Positions 49,131-61,130 of a DNA stretch of 64,000 bases are shown here, piece after piece. Numbering within the stretch: the stretch's first letter is position 1; every line of letters starts with the position of its first letter. The notes beneath the pieces are model-generated. The model saw only the letters and a list, made by a program, of their open reading frames with translations, had not been told where the DNA came from and did not search any database. A program made the translations under genes and the position numbers. Source of the stretch: Cinclus cinclus (taxonomy: Eukaryota > Chordata > Aves > Passeriformes > Cinclidae); assembly GCF_963662255.1 (NCBI RefSeq), contig NC_085055.1, forward strand, positions 5,142,102 through 5,206,101, read 5' to 3'.

Positions 49131-52100
49131 CCCACGTTCACTGAACTCCCACGGAGTGCCTGGGCTGTGGCTGACTGCTCTCCTCTCCTCTGGAATCACA
49201 CCAGGTGTCTGGGAACGAGTCTAGTGTGAGAGTGTGTCTTTGTGGGGAAGGGAACCTTCCCTGGCACTGGAGAGAGTGAAACCCGTGAACAGGCTGCTCC
49301 AGTCAGGCTGAAAGCAGGAGGTAATCATCACTTAGGCCGTCTGATTACGTGCTATGATTAAAAAACAAGCAAATGAAGTTTGTACTATTTTTTTTTAAAA
49401 TTCTGATGAGTCTATCATCAGCTTTTTAAACCCTCTTAATAACAAGCAGGAGCTGTGGAGTTCAACCCTTCAGCAGAGTTGAGCAGTGCTGTGAGGAAAG
49501 CTCCAAGTTCCTCTTTCATGTTATCCTTTTCTGTTGCTTTATTTCCACCTTCTTCTGCTTTCATGAACACATGTTTTTATGGCTGTTATTTACAGCCAAG
49601 CTGTACTGAAAGGGCTGGAATAAAATATGGGTGATCTCCTTATGAAGGAAAATGTACTATGAGGAGAGGACTGAAGTTTGGCTGTTTTGACAGAATTTTT
49701 AAGCCACAGGGTTTGTATTTACCTGAGTTCTCTTTCCACTGTCTTTAGCATGGTCTGCACTGGTGATGCAAAAACCTTTGTAATTACATATGTCACGTAG
49801 CTCACTGTGTGTTCAGTTAGAGACCCACTTAAAAGTGCCCACAAATCCTTCACTGTGCAAAAACATTAATCACAGGTTGAACAGGTGCTGGTTCAGTTCA
49901 CCACATGTTTGGGTCAATAATTGCTGGACATAATATCGTTATATAGATATGCTGAGTCTGCCAGAAGTTGTTGCCATGGTTTTATTTGGTTCAATATGGT
50001 AAGACTGAATTTCTTGTGGCTGCTGAGTAGGCATTTGAGTGAAGCTAATGGAACCAAATCTGAGAAGTTATTTCATGAAATGTATGTAGATTTTAGTGCT
50101 TTCTTTGAGCTCCTCTGAATAGAGTGTTTTATTACCATGAAGTAGTTCAGAGATGCTGAGTTCAATCCTACTCTACTTATTCAAGCAAAAATTTTCATAG
50201 CCTACGTGAATCTATACATAAAGATGTTTCCAATAAGAATTTCTGACTGTGCAATAGGCAATTTAGATGGTAACTTTGATGCCAGTGTTTCTTATTTAAT
50301 TTGTCAGGGTTAGAAAGTTTGCTGTTTATCACCATAAACTGGAAAGTGTCAAGGAGTGTTTTCTGTGGTGTCATTGGTACAGCTCCTGTCATTCCCTCTT
50401 TGCCAAGGAACAGCCACTCAATGAGAACAGACTTGCATTTGAGCTTTTAAAATGTCTTTGAGCATCAGGAACGTTTAGAGAACTGAATTGGTGAGTCACT
50501 AGATGGGTTGTCTGCATCCCTCGTTATTGGTCATTATTGTTTGTATCATGTGTGCATTTGAGCATAATCTACTTCTTGAACTGACAGGTCATTGCTTGAA
50601 TAAGTTCTTTATTTTCCCATTTGCTTTTCTGTTTGAATGTGCTTGTCCTCGTACACTGTAATAATGATAATTTCTTAAGCAACAGTGGGTTGCAAGCAAA
50701 TGCTTGTGTTCATGGGTCAGCAGTGATTTGTGACTGTTGGATCCTAGTGCTGATCAAGGTATATGGCAGATTAAATCTACAACCATAATTTCTGGTACTG
50801 GTGCCATACACCTCCTATTTAGTTCTTGCTGTTCAATTAGCCTTGGGATATTTTTTCTTCAGATGATAAACAATGTTAACAGAACTCTTGTACTTTAATC
50901 CATAGGATGAGAGTCTGTAATTTTGCAGTGGAAAACCAGAGATAGTCTTCCAAATAAATTAATTTATTGTTCCCAAGTCCATGTGGTTACTAATGGCACT
51001 GTTTTATCCCGCCTCAATTCTTACTTGAAATCTCCCTGTACTTTTCAGCAGTGAGGAGCTACCAATATCCTAATTATTTCTGATGGAAAGTGCCTGAAAT
51101 GGGAGTAATCTGAGATTGTGCAGTGGTTCAGTAGCCAGTGTAAGTGGTGGACTTATGGCCTTTATTGGTCTCTTCCAGGCTATAACCACCAGATGGGTAT
51201 GAAACTTCTAAAAACGTTACAAATGTTTTTGAGGAAAAAAGAATAAATACATACGAAATAAAATCTTTGAGACCTGGCAGAAATAAGCTTCACTGAAAGA
51301 AACAGAAGTGCGTGTAACAGCAGTTACCTACTTTTGGTAAAAGTTTAACGAGTTCCATGAGTGGTATGGGATGTTAAATGCTCATGTAGTGGCTGTGGAG
51401 ATCCTGGGCTGTCAGCCTGGGCTCAGCCAAAGACCTCCAGGTGATGACCCCTCCACCCAAGGGACATTCTGGGGCACCTGCCCAGTCAGACTGGGTATCC
51501 TGCTGGCTGTGTGATCCACAGTGCGATGGACATTCCACCTGCAAGGGCAGGAGGTGCAGAGCACCCAGCTGGGATATGTGGCTGGATTCTGTTACTTCTG
51601 CACTCCCACAATCCCATCAGTCAGCAGGATAAGCTCAGTAAGGAACACTGAAGTTGTGACCGTTCCATGTGGTGTTTGTCTTGGTTTAGAAATGCCAGAA
51701 CTGATGAAAGCTGCTTTCCCAGAGATTTATGTCTCCTAGAGTCAAGCCCTTCCCTAGTTAAAACACTGAGTGCTTTTTCTTTCTTGTGCCCAGTAATGTG
51801 CTGCAGTTTCTCTCTCTCTTTTTTTTTTTTTTTCTGTCTTTTAAGAGAAGTTGACTGAAGCATTCAGAGCCTTGCAGAGTTCCTTGTACCTGTTCTGGCA
51901 CTTATCTGTCAGCAAATTTGCATGCTTCTCAGACTTTGGAGTGAATCAACCACTGATTAAGAAATGTGTAGAAATGCACACAAAGCCTGGTTGTCTACAT
52001 CTTGCTGAGTTAGAAAACCAGATTAAAACTTCAGGCTTGCATAGGATGTGCATTTTCTCATGTAAAAACTTGGAAAACTCTGTCTCACTCATATCAAAAC

Positions 52101-53492
52101 TTCTCAGCACCCAGGATAAGAATTTGCTACTGCTAACAGTTGGAGAGATTTCTCCTGGGCTCCATGTATTGGTGGTCCAAGCTTTAAGTTCAACATCTGT
52201 CCGGGGAGGTCCATGTGGGGAAGAGGAGTAATTGCCAGAAATCTGCTGTATATCCAGTTAAGGCTATAGCTTTGCATAAATAGGATTAAAGCTTCACAAG
52301 AGACCAATTTTAGCTGTGGAAAAGACCAGGTTGCTTTGATACCAGATGTGAGGTCGATTTCTTCAACTTTCTAGGAAACAGCAATACCTGTGCATGAGTC
52401 TTGTGGGCTGCAGAAGTTTTTGCAAAGTCAGGAAAAAGAATGCAATTATTAGAAGCCTTTCTCTATTTTTAAGCATGTGTCTACCTCAAGGTATATTTCC
52501 ATAATTAAATTTTGTAGTTTTATCAACATGAATAGTCCCTTGACTGTGGTTTGGGGGAAGTTTTCAGATGTATTTCCTCTGGGGAGGAAGGGGCTGGTCA
52601 AGTCACTTGCACAGTAGAAAGAGGAGGATGGGAAAGATGAGGGGACTGAAAATGGTGAGAATGGAGCTAGAAAGAAGAGGTGCCAGAAAAGATGATGTAT
52701 TGAATTTTTGTAATGATAAATTGCTTCTAATTGAGCTTAATGGTAGGAACTGGTCAGCTATATTGTTAATCTGTTTACTAACTTCATATACTATACAGAG
52801 GGGAGAAACACTGGGAAATAAAGCATTTCTATCTGTGGATTCCAGTAAAATAATACAAACCCAACTATGTTTTCCAGAGCCTTAGTAACAGAACTGCAAT
52901 TAGCATAACATTTCCAAGGACTGGGATAAATAAATACCAGATGTGCTTATTTATTTATTTAGGATTTGATCCATTTCCTATCAAGAGGAACTTTATTATT
53001 CACAGGAAGGAAAAGAGGGAGAGTGAATTGTTCCCCTGAAGTGGATAGGAGACTTTGCATCCCAGTTGCCATGAAACAGCACAGGAGGTTTCTGAATTTT
53101 GAAATCTAAATTTGACATAGAAATTTTGTTAATGCTTTGTGGAGTTATTTTCCAGCACTCAGTATGGTGGAAGTTTATCTTAAGGAAACAGGGATATACT
53201 TACAGATATTTATTTTTGACTCCTGCTTTTTGTTTTATGCATCAACTGTTATCTGTTATTTTTAGTAAAACATCACCTCTGGCTGAGACATATTGGAATT
53301 TATTAAAAAACCTAATCCAAACTCCTGAACTCAGAAAAATTTAGACTGATGCCAATTGCACATATTTATTGGAAAATTAATATTAAAAGCAGATGAAGTT
53401 CTACTGAAAGACATAGCCAGGTAGCAATTTATATTGCAGTAAAATGAAAGTTAGAGATTACTAAGTCATAGATAAGCTGAGTTCTGAGGTTT

Positions 53493-53511
53493 TAGTAATT
53501 ATTAATTACTA
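53493..53511. promoter_or_regulatory. Palindromic TAATTA homeodomain-type site
   Basis: 'tagtaatta' and 'taattacta' are exact reverse complements around a single T. A further 'caattaatttag' follows within 15 bases. Each arm contains a TAATTA core bound by many homeodomain proteins. Such palindromes also arise by chance in AT-rich DNA. Confidence 0.35.
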
Positions 53512-53564
53512 AATCAATTAATTTAGTTTGTATTCCTTGCACAACCAAAAAGTTCGGCCAAAAT

Positions 53565-53601
53565 CATCACCTTGTGCAAGACAATGCACAAGAAGGTGAT
53601 G
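53565..53601. other. Hairpin, 14-bp stem with 3-base bulge
   Basis: 'catcaccttgtgca' (53565-53578) pairs with 'tgcacaagaaggtgatg' (53585-53601) around a six-base loop, leaving one three-base bulge. The arms are not AT-only, which makes chance less likely than for most inverted repeats here. It is too short for a typical microRNA precursor. Confidence 0.7.
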
Positions 53602-56279
53602 AAAATACTTCTTGTGTTCTGAGGAATTTAGGCTTCACTGAGTTCTTGTCACATGATTTACCACAGTTTCACTGAGTCTGGGTGTTTACAGCATGGGAAA
53701 GCATCGTAAATTGTGGGAGAACTGGAATATTGTGTGAAAGTACAGTGGTCAGAAAGATAAATTCAGCATGCTCAGGGAAATAAACATCTGGAGACACTTC
53801 TGAAAAGAAAATCATCAAACATTTGAGACATTTTCTCATCTTTGGTAGGCTCAGTTAAAGCAGAAGTAATTATATATGGATATATGCACAAATTATGCTT
53901 TATGGTAATGTAAAAATACAACAGAAATGATGTGTGGTCTGATTCAAATTTCAATGTGAAATATTGAAATTGAAAAAAAATTGAAATATTACATAGAGAT
54001 TGCAGCACTGTTATTGGAGTTAATAGGTACAGCAAAAGATACAGCAAATGTGTGTGAAGAAATAACATTTCAATCACACAGTCACTTTGTCAATTTTTGT
54101 GTCTAATGAATTAGTGGGAAATGCATGGTTAACACTACTTTTCTCTGCTATTTAATTTGCCGTTCTCAAAAAAAATAAATCCAAATATAAAAATGTAGAT
54201 TGACTTTTAGCTTATGTTTGGCACGTTTTCATTTTAGCTTATACAGAGACAAATATCACTTGGCAAATGAATGCCTTAGCACAGATTGACCAGTACTGAA
54301 CTACAGACATTACTTTAAAGAGACTATTAAAGAAAAAGAGATTTTCTATTGTTTTGGAACATACACTGCAGCTAACATTTAAGAACGGAACGATTTTTAG
54401 AGTATGCAAACCCTACTGATTTCATTGCTCTTTGTTCACATCCATCATTTTGCACTCTTGCAACTCATGATGTTTTTGAAGCTTGTTGCTGAGGTCAAAC
54501 TTGACACTTAACTTTCTACATTTTAATAACTTTGCTAGAATAATGAGGAGTAAGATCCCTACCCAAACATAAATTTTCTAGCATTTGGAACCCTAATGAA
54601 GACCTTAAAGAATGCCACAGCTTTCCTTTTTGACTGTTTAGCTGCATTTTATATCGCCATCATTTTTGTCTCATTGTTTTTTCATCCTTTTCTCTCCTAT
54701 TTTTCCTTTTTCCCCATTTCACCAGAAGGATGCAAAGGCCTTGCTCTCCATTTTCCCTGCCCACCCCTGTTGCTGGGGTTGAGATGCAGCAATGATGCTG
54801 TGCCAGATTTCTGCAGCATCCCCATGTCCAAAGCTGCAGCTGCTGCATGTCCACAAGGAAGAGACACTGGGAGCACTTTCCCTCCTATTCCTTTGCTTGG
54901 CACTCACATTAAAATGAATTCGAGCACTCAATCTATTTTGTTTCACATCCATAAATTGAAATGCTACCCTGAGATGCTGTGAGGATTAATGAATGCTTGG
55001 AAAGCTCACTGCAGATGGAAAAAGTACAGTGCTGCCTCTTGAAATCATTATGTATAACACTGCATAGTTCAAAAGTTGGGAGAATTTGTATAAAGGCTCT
55101 GATAGATGAAGCAAGAAAATATTAAACCTCCTCTTAATGGGGGAGCTGCAGGTCTGTCTTCATTTGGCATCTCTTCATGGTTCAGACACCAGCAGTGCAA
55201 AGCATGATCCCCTCTTGAGAGCCTGCCCTGTGTAATGATCTTTGAAAATAAGGAGAGTTTGACGTGGGGAAGTCGTGTTGGACCCTGATGGATGCTGCTC
55301 AGCTCTTGTGAAGCAGCACTTTTTAATTCTTTTCAAGCATGTTTCTTCCAAAATAACAAAGTTCCCTTCTATGTATTCGGGTCTGGCCATTCATAAGATA
55401 ACTGTTTCTTAAAGAAAATAATTTTATTCTAAACCTAGATTATAATTGTGAAAACAATCAGCAATTGTGATGAATTAGAATCCAGTTAGGTTTTCTTAAC
55501 ACTTTCTTAAAAATTATTTAAAATTACATTTTCTCCTTGGATATAAACATGTTTCCCTAAGGATTACAACTTCATGGGCAGAAATTTACATGTGTAAATT
55601 TTTCATGTTTTAAAGATAGCTCTGAATAATAATGAAAATGTAATGAAAATTGTGACACAACTTTAACTGCCTTAGAACAATGATAAGATCTGTGATGCCA
55701 ACACTTGCACCTCTTCTCTGTATTTTATATAGGGTCAGAAATTCGGAGAAGTACCAACTGCAGTACTACAACGGCTTAGTTTCACAGAGTGACAATTCTA
55801 GTAGAACTAAAAAATACATAAACACCAAGATCTGTAATTCTAAGCACAAAAAATTGTGCTTGGTGTTAGTGCAGCAAGCCACTTGACATTTGGCTGATAA
55901 TATACTTGAGCTGCTGTCTCACTTTAATTCAAAAATATTTGATATTTCAAATGTTCAACCTGGTTCTTAATCAAAGCAGTGGGTTTTATTTGGTGTAGAG
56001 ATGTCACATGATAATACCACAGTGAGTGGTGTGGTCCTTTCAGAGCTGTCTCTCTGAAGACAATTTCACTGCTTACCTAAAGCTAGGTATGAAAATAAAT
56101 AATTTTGCAGACTATCAAAGCCAGTCTTTCTTAATTCTGAGTTTGAACAACCATATTCCAAACTGAAATGCAGACAGCAAGGTCTGTGAAACCTGGAGAG
56201 CCTCGTTGGTTCAGCACCAGAGGGAGCCGCTTGCCCAGCTCTTGGCCATGTCAAGCTCAAGGGAAAGAATTGAAAAAAC

Positions 56280-56300
56280 GGGGGGGGGGGGGGGGGGGGG
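56280..56300 (+). repeat. Poly-G tract of 21
   Basis: An uninterrupted run of 21 G, preceded by 'gaaaaaac' and followed by 'agaagaaagaaaag'. It is the third and longest G run in the window. Confidence 0.9.
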
Positions 56301-56400
56301 AGAAGAAAGAAAAGGTAATTTATTAAACTCTGCCCACTCATGAAAAATAGCATTTGAAAGTTGAAGCTGTTTGGCATGATGTCTTTCTTCCAAATCTGAC

Positions 56401-56422
56401 TTTTTTTTTTTAAAAAAAAAAA
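56401..56422. repeat. T11-A11 palindrome
   Basis: Eleven T are followed immediately by eleven A, a perfect 22-base palindrome that is rigid and nucleosome-disfavouring. It lies about 100 bases from the 21-G run. Confidence 0.85.
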
Positions 56423-57004
56423 TTAAATACTCCAAATTTATTGCATTCAAATTCTAATCTGGCCATCTTTTTCCTAGATTGTTGTCAAAAAAATATTCTT
56501 TGGCTCATGGATAGGATATTATAAAAATAAATTATGATTGTCAATGACAGCTGTAACTTTGGATCCCTCCTTTCTGTAATAATGCAAATACAATGTTTGC
56601 ATATGTGACCCTTCTATTTGTATTCTTAGCTGGTGTAGTGCAATACCTGGTAGGAATACAGATCCTGCTAATTATCCTTTGCTCAACTACCAACCCCCAC
56701 TTTTTTTCCCCTCTTAGTAATCCCCTACTTTATATGGCATTAATGTGTATTCTCTTAGAATACTGACAGCTGAAGTGTGATATGACAACTCTGGTCCTCA
56801 TTTCTATTTAAGTATTTGTGTGCCACTGAAATTCATAGGTGCAGGGCTGAGCTGTGTAAGATGCTGTATTTACCCAGAGTAAAAAAACCTCAGAGTACCC
56901 TTCCCCCCAGACCTTCTCCCAGGAGCTGGTGCAAAGTGTGTGTAATCTATGTGCAAGTACAAAGGAAGAAGGAAAGGCAATATTGCCCTTCAGACAAAGG
57001 ATGA

Positions 57005-57125
57005 CTTGAACATTTGCTTAACTGTGAGCTGTCCAGGGTCATGGAAGCAGCATCTGGCAGAGTGAGAAATTGAACCTGAACCTCTGAAGTCCTCAGCCAG
57101 CACCTTGTCCATAAGATGTTCCTTC
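57005..57125 (-). mobile_element. MIR-type tRNA-derived SINE relic
   Basis: Reading the plus strand shows the reverse complement of the MIR core in order: 'gagctgtccagggtcatgg' (consensus type cccaaggtcacacagc), 'catctggcagagtgagaa' (consensus type agtggcagagcxggga), 'ttgaacctgaacctctgaag' (consensus type ttcgaacccaggtct) and 'cagcaccttgtccataaga' (the tRNA-derived end). MIRs are non-autonomous SINEs mobilised long ago by L2 LINEs. Copies in birds are rare and highly diverged. No internal promoter is likely to remain functional. Confidence 0.7.
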
Positions 57126-59174
57126 TCTTATCCTTGCCACGACAAAGCATGACCTCTGTGCACTGAAAATGATACTCTTAAAGCTAGATCTGTAGGTTCT
57201 CTACCCCTGTGGTAAAATTCCCTTATTTACAGGCGTGTACACACAGGCAGATGCACACGCATGCAAATCCTCTCCTTTGACAGGGAATTTGCTGATAAGG
57301 CAGTATAATAGCACTAAAATCAATTCATGTGGAGCTTCAAAGTTGTTAAGCTGTGGCAATTTAAGTGTATTCAATCTGTCTTCTTAAGAGATTGCCAAGG
57401 CAGGTGCCTACTCATAGAGTATGTATGTAGGGAGTAGGTGTATGTATACACATACATACATGAATTTTTAGGATGTGTATATAAACATATATACACAAAT
57501 AGCATATATATACAAATACAAGTAATTTCAAATTCCAAATTAGGAGTTGAGTTTAGCTGAGATGTTGTTGGGAGTGGAGCAGCTGAGAAATTTCGGTGCT
57601 CTTGGAGTGTTTAGCTTTCTTTTACTTGATAAGAGAAATAAGAAAAACCCAATTTATTAGCTGCTAGGGCCTGAGTGAGTGGACATGCTTCCCAATTTCA
57701 CATTTGGATTAAATTAATAAAATTCTTGTGCAGTTCAATGTTGTAGAAGTTATGCTGCCAGATATAAATGGCAAATTAAATTAGTTTTCGAGTTCCTTCT
57801 TTGAGAAGATACAGAACAAAAGTTTGTTTCAACAATGCATTTTATCTTTTTTACATCCTGAGATTTCTCCCTTATTACACCATCAGAAAATAAGTGTAAC
57901 TGATAATTCAATTAGTTTGACTTGCAAGTCAAGAATAAGGCAGCATTACAGTCCTATAATGATGCTCAGTGTGAGATCCCTTCCTGGCTGAAAGAGGGTC
58001 AGGGAATGCAGGCGACAAGGAGTATTTGGGTCTCGATGGCATCAGCATCTTTAACTCAGCGATTGAAGTCCTTACATGAACTCACATAGAAAAACTTGGC
58101 CAGAGAAACAAAGTGACCTTAGGCACCAGTTAATTCATCCAGCTGGCTCCTTTTCTTTCCAAGGTCTCCTGGAAAGCTGTTTGTTTGTCAATATAACTTG
58201 AGCCATAACCCTGGATAGCGCAGCAGCTGTGGGATTAGTAATGGAAGAACTGCAGATTTCGTTGCCTTTTCAATCTTAATATATTTCAAGAGCTAAAGTT
58301 TTCCCACTTTGAAACAAATGAAAGATGTACTCTTTGACAGTCTTTAAAAAAAAAGAAAAATAGAAAGGAATCATAACCTTCAAGTCACACTTCTTTCTGT
58401 TGGGTCTTTCAAATGTACTCTTTCACTCTGTTTGCAAGTTTGATCCTAAACGCTTGGTGGAAATAGACTAAACAACCCAAAACAGTTGAGAGACACTCCA
58501 TAGTGTGTCCTTAATGTGATTGATTTCATGTTTTTGGTCATTGATTCGGTCTTTGCTTTCCTTTTGTTTCAAAGATCAAACACAAACAATTCATTATGAT
58601 TTAGCTGGTTGCCTGAAGGACACTTGGATTGGAAGTTCCAATAAAAAGTCTTCAGTTTTGTGTCAGGTCGAGTACAGTGTTCTTAAAGCACCATTTGAAG
58701 CTGTCATACACATGGCACTTTATCTAAGGCTTTTGCAAATATGTTTTCTAAGTGAGGCTATTTATCCAAGAACCTTCTCCCAGCCAAGCTTTCAAAAAGC
58801 AGGAGCTGTTGTTTGTGTCTCAGAGGAAATTATTTATTACTAAGACAAAATGACTCTGCACTAACATGCTTCCCAGTGCAGGGTGATGTATTAAAATCTG
58901 GAGGATTTTGAAAAAAAAAAAACCACAGTAGAATAACAGGGCAGCAGAATGGTACTTGAAATCCAGTCGGTGTAATTGTAAATTGACATGCCTTGGTGGA
59001 AGTGCTCGATACTGAGACAGAGCCTGGTTTGTGGGTTGTCTGGGGAAAGATCTTTAGAGAGGTTTTGACTCGTTCCTTGATGGTTCACCCTAATTTAAAC
59101 AGGACTGGGAATCATCTCTTTCAGCTACAGCCCAAATCTGTGTGGTATGATTTAGCTCATCTGAGGCTTAGCCC

Positions 59175-59232
59175 ATGGTGCATTGAAATCCATGGAAAAT
59201 TTCCCATTGGTCTCAGTGGTCTTTGGATCACT
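59175..59232. repeat. Old sauropsid-type interspersed repeat, imperfect palindrome
   Basis: 'cattgaaatccatggaaaat', then 'tcccattggtctcagtgg' and 'tctttggatca', resemble a motif that recurs in bird, turtle and crocodile DNA, of the form ATTGAAGTCAATGG with CCATTGACTTCAGTGGG and TTTGGATCAGG. The two halves form a broken inverted repeat, which suggests the end of an old DNA transposon or MITE. The family assignment is from memory and unnamed here. Confidence 0.4.
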
Positions 59233-61075
59233 TTTCAGTAGTTCTGGCAGTGTTACATTCCCATTAAATAATGACCTAATAATGAAAAACATCCCTATCT
59301 GTAGTGTTTCCATGAAGAAACTTTTTCATTGCTTCTCTTTAGAAGGATCTCAAGGACAATTATGTGCCCTGTTATTCATCTCGGTCTGTATGGAGTTTTC
59401 TTACCCAGAGCACGGCTGTGGAACTCACACCCCCTGCTCTCCAAGGGCAAAGTGCACACAAAGTGGTCAGGTTTTGTACTCATGTCCTGTGATACCAGTG
59501 AATGCAGGTGACCAGGTGACAGCTGAGGCATTCAGCTTAAACAAAAGGAACATTAGGAATTTGCCACACACAGAAGTCATCAAATCAAAATTTCAGACTA
59601 GATTTTTAAAAATTTTTTAAGGCTGGATGATTTTATGACCGTTAATAATATTTGTAGCTCCAGTATGCAAACCAAGATAAGAATAATCAAATCTCATGCT
59701 TCAGGGCATAAGCTAATCACCTGCTGGGTTTGGCATAATTGGTTTAGTGCATTATACTTGGAAGGGAGGTTCACTTTCTCTGAAACTTAGCCACCCTCAG
59801 TGAAGGCATTTAAAAGGCCAGAGTTTCCTGATCCCCTTTGACAGCTCCTTTGTCTGTACAATGATGTGTAACCTGCGCCAGTGAGCATTAATATTACAAC
59901 CTTATTTTTTACTCCATGATTTAAAGCTGTTAGTAAGAGTCATTGCAGTTTATGTGACAGTCTACATATGTATCCAAGGGTTCCTTGACATTTTTTGCTG
60001 GTGGAAAAGATGCCAAATGATGTAAGAAACAGACTTACTAATAAATTTTTAAACAATGTGTGCAGACACAGACACACATGCATTAATTCATGTGTTAAAT
60101 TGCAAAATAATCAATTTATCTATCTGCCCTGGTATCTGGACATAGATAATTGGTGTGCTACTTGTTCATAACTTGGAAATGTTTGCAACGCTTTGCAGGC
60201 CTCAAATTAAACAAGTAATAAGTTATAATAACTATTTGATTAACTCCTTGGCAGTAGAAGTTGGATTTACCTGACATGGAGCCTGTTTCTGGCACTGGAT
60301 TCACCAGAAACCACCTGCTTGAAAAGATTAATTCTGTAATTGAATCTCTGCTGATGTTAGTGAATATGTTTTGTTTTCTGGCATGTGGGTGTGGAGGAGG
60401 GAAGTGTAAACATTTTCTCCTTCCAATCCCCTCAATGAAAGCAGACCATGTCTACAGCCTCTGCTCTCTAGTGAACAAAGACCAAGTTAAGACTGGTATC
60501 TTGTTAAAGAATAAAATAGAGTCTCATGCCCTTTAGCAAAATCAAATATAAAACAACAGGCAACGAGATACCTAACCAGAGTTCTCTAATATGCTCAAAA
60601 GACCCCTAACTGATAAGATTCAATTCCATTGATTTTTGAGTAATTTCCGTTGAACTCTATTTGTTTTTTATTGTTAAATTAGATTTGGGGTTTTCCAGGC
60701 AGTGCAATATGTTCTGTGTTTGCCCTGCAGCTCCACCAGTACATTGGATGACAAAGTTTTACTGGGCTGCTTTATGCTCTAAAACTTTGATAGGCAGCAG
60801 CCTTGGCTGCTGTTAACACTTCACTTTAGCTGGGCTTCCTCTTTTAGGAATTTATGAACACCACCCAAGTTTTTACCACTACAAATGAGTTTCAACTAAA
60901 AATAGGGCACTGTTTTTCTCTCGGGTTCCAGGATTAAGTATAAGTGACTAAAATTTAATGTCGCTATATAGTTTATCCTAGAGATCAGGAGAGAATCAAC
61001 AAAGGACACAGGAGTTCTGAGCCTTCTGAAGGCCTGATGCAAGGCATCTTCCTTGAAAGCCTCAGGCAGCCCTGC

Positions 61076-61130
61076 ATATATATATATATATATAAAATAT
61101 ATATATATAATATATATATATATGTATTTA
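61076..61130 (+). repeat. TA dinucleotide microsatellite
   Basis: About 55 bases of almost pure TA with two short AAA/TAA interruptions. Such arrays extrude cruciforms and vary in length. Confidence 0.92.

Larger units (their letters stand above)
49131..57004. other. Single-copy DNA, no gene recognised
   Basis: No exon or RNA gene can be supported. A T run lies at about 51818-51833. The 126-codon frame at 51851-52231 and the 128-codon frame at 54596-54982 have no recognisable domain, and the former begins at TTG. Inverted repeats at 53493, 53565 and 56401 and the G run at 56280 are listed separately. A Ser/Lys-rich frame at 52568-52885 is composition-driven. Confidence 0.55.

Noticed and set aside
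51851..52231. 126-codon plus-strand frame behind a T-rich tract resembling an acceptor
   Set aside because: It starts at TTG, has no recognised domain, and the AG after the T run is followed by sequence with no convincing donor.
52315..52385. Minus-strand CR1 end suggested by 'agaccaggttgct'
   Set aside because: Only about 14 bases match well. The flanking sequence does not follow the CR1 consensus.
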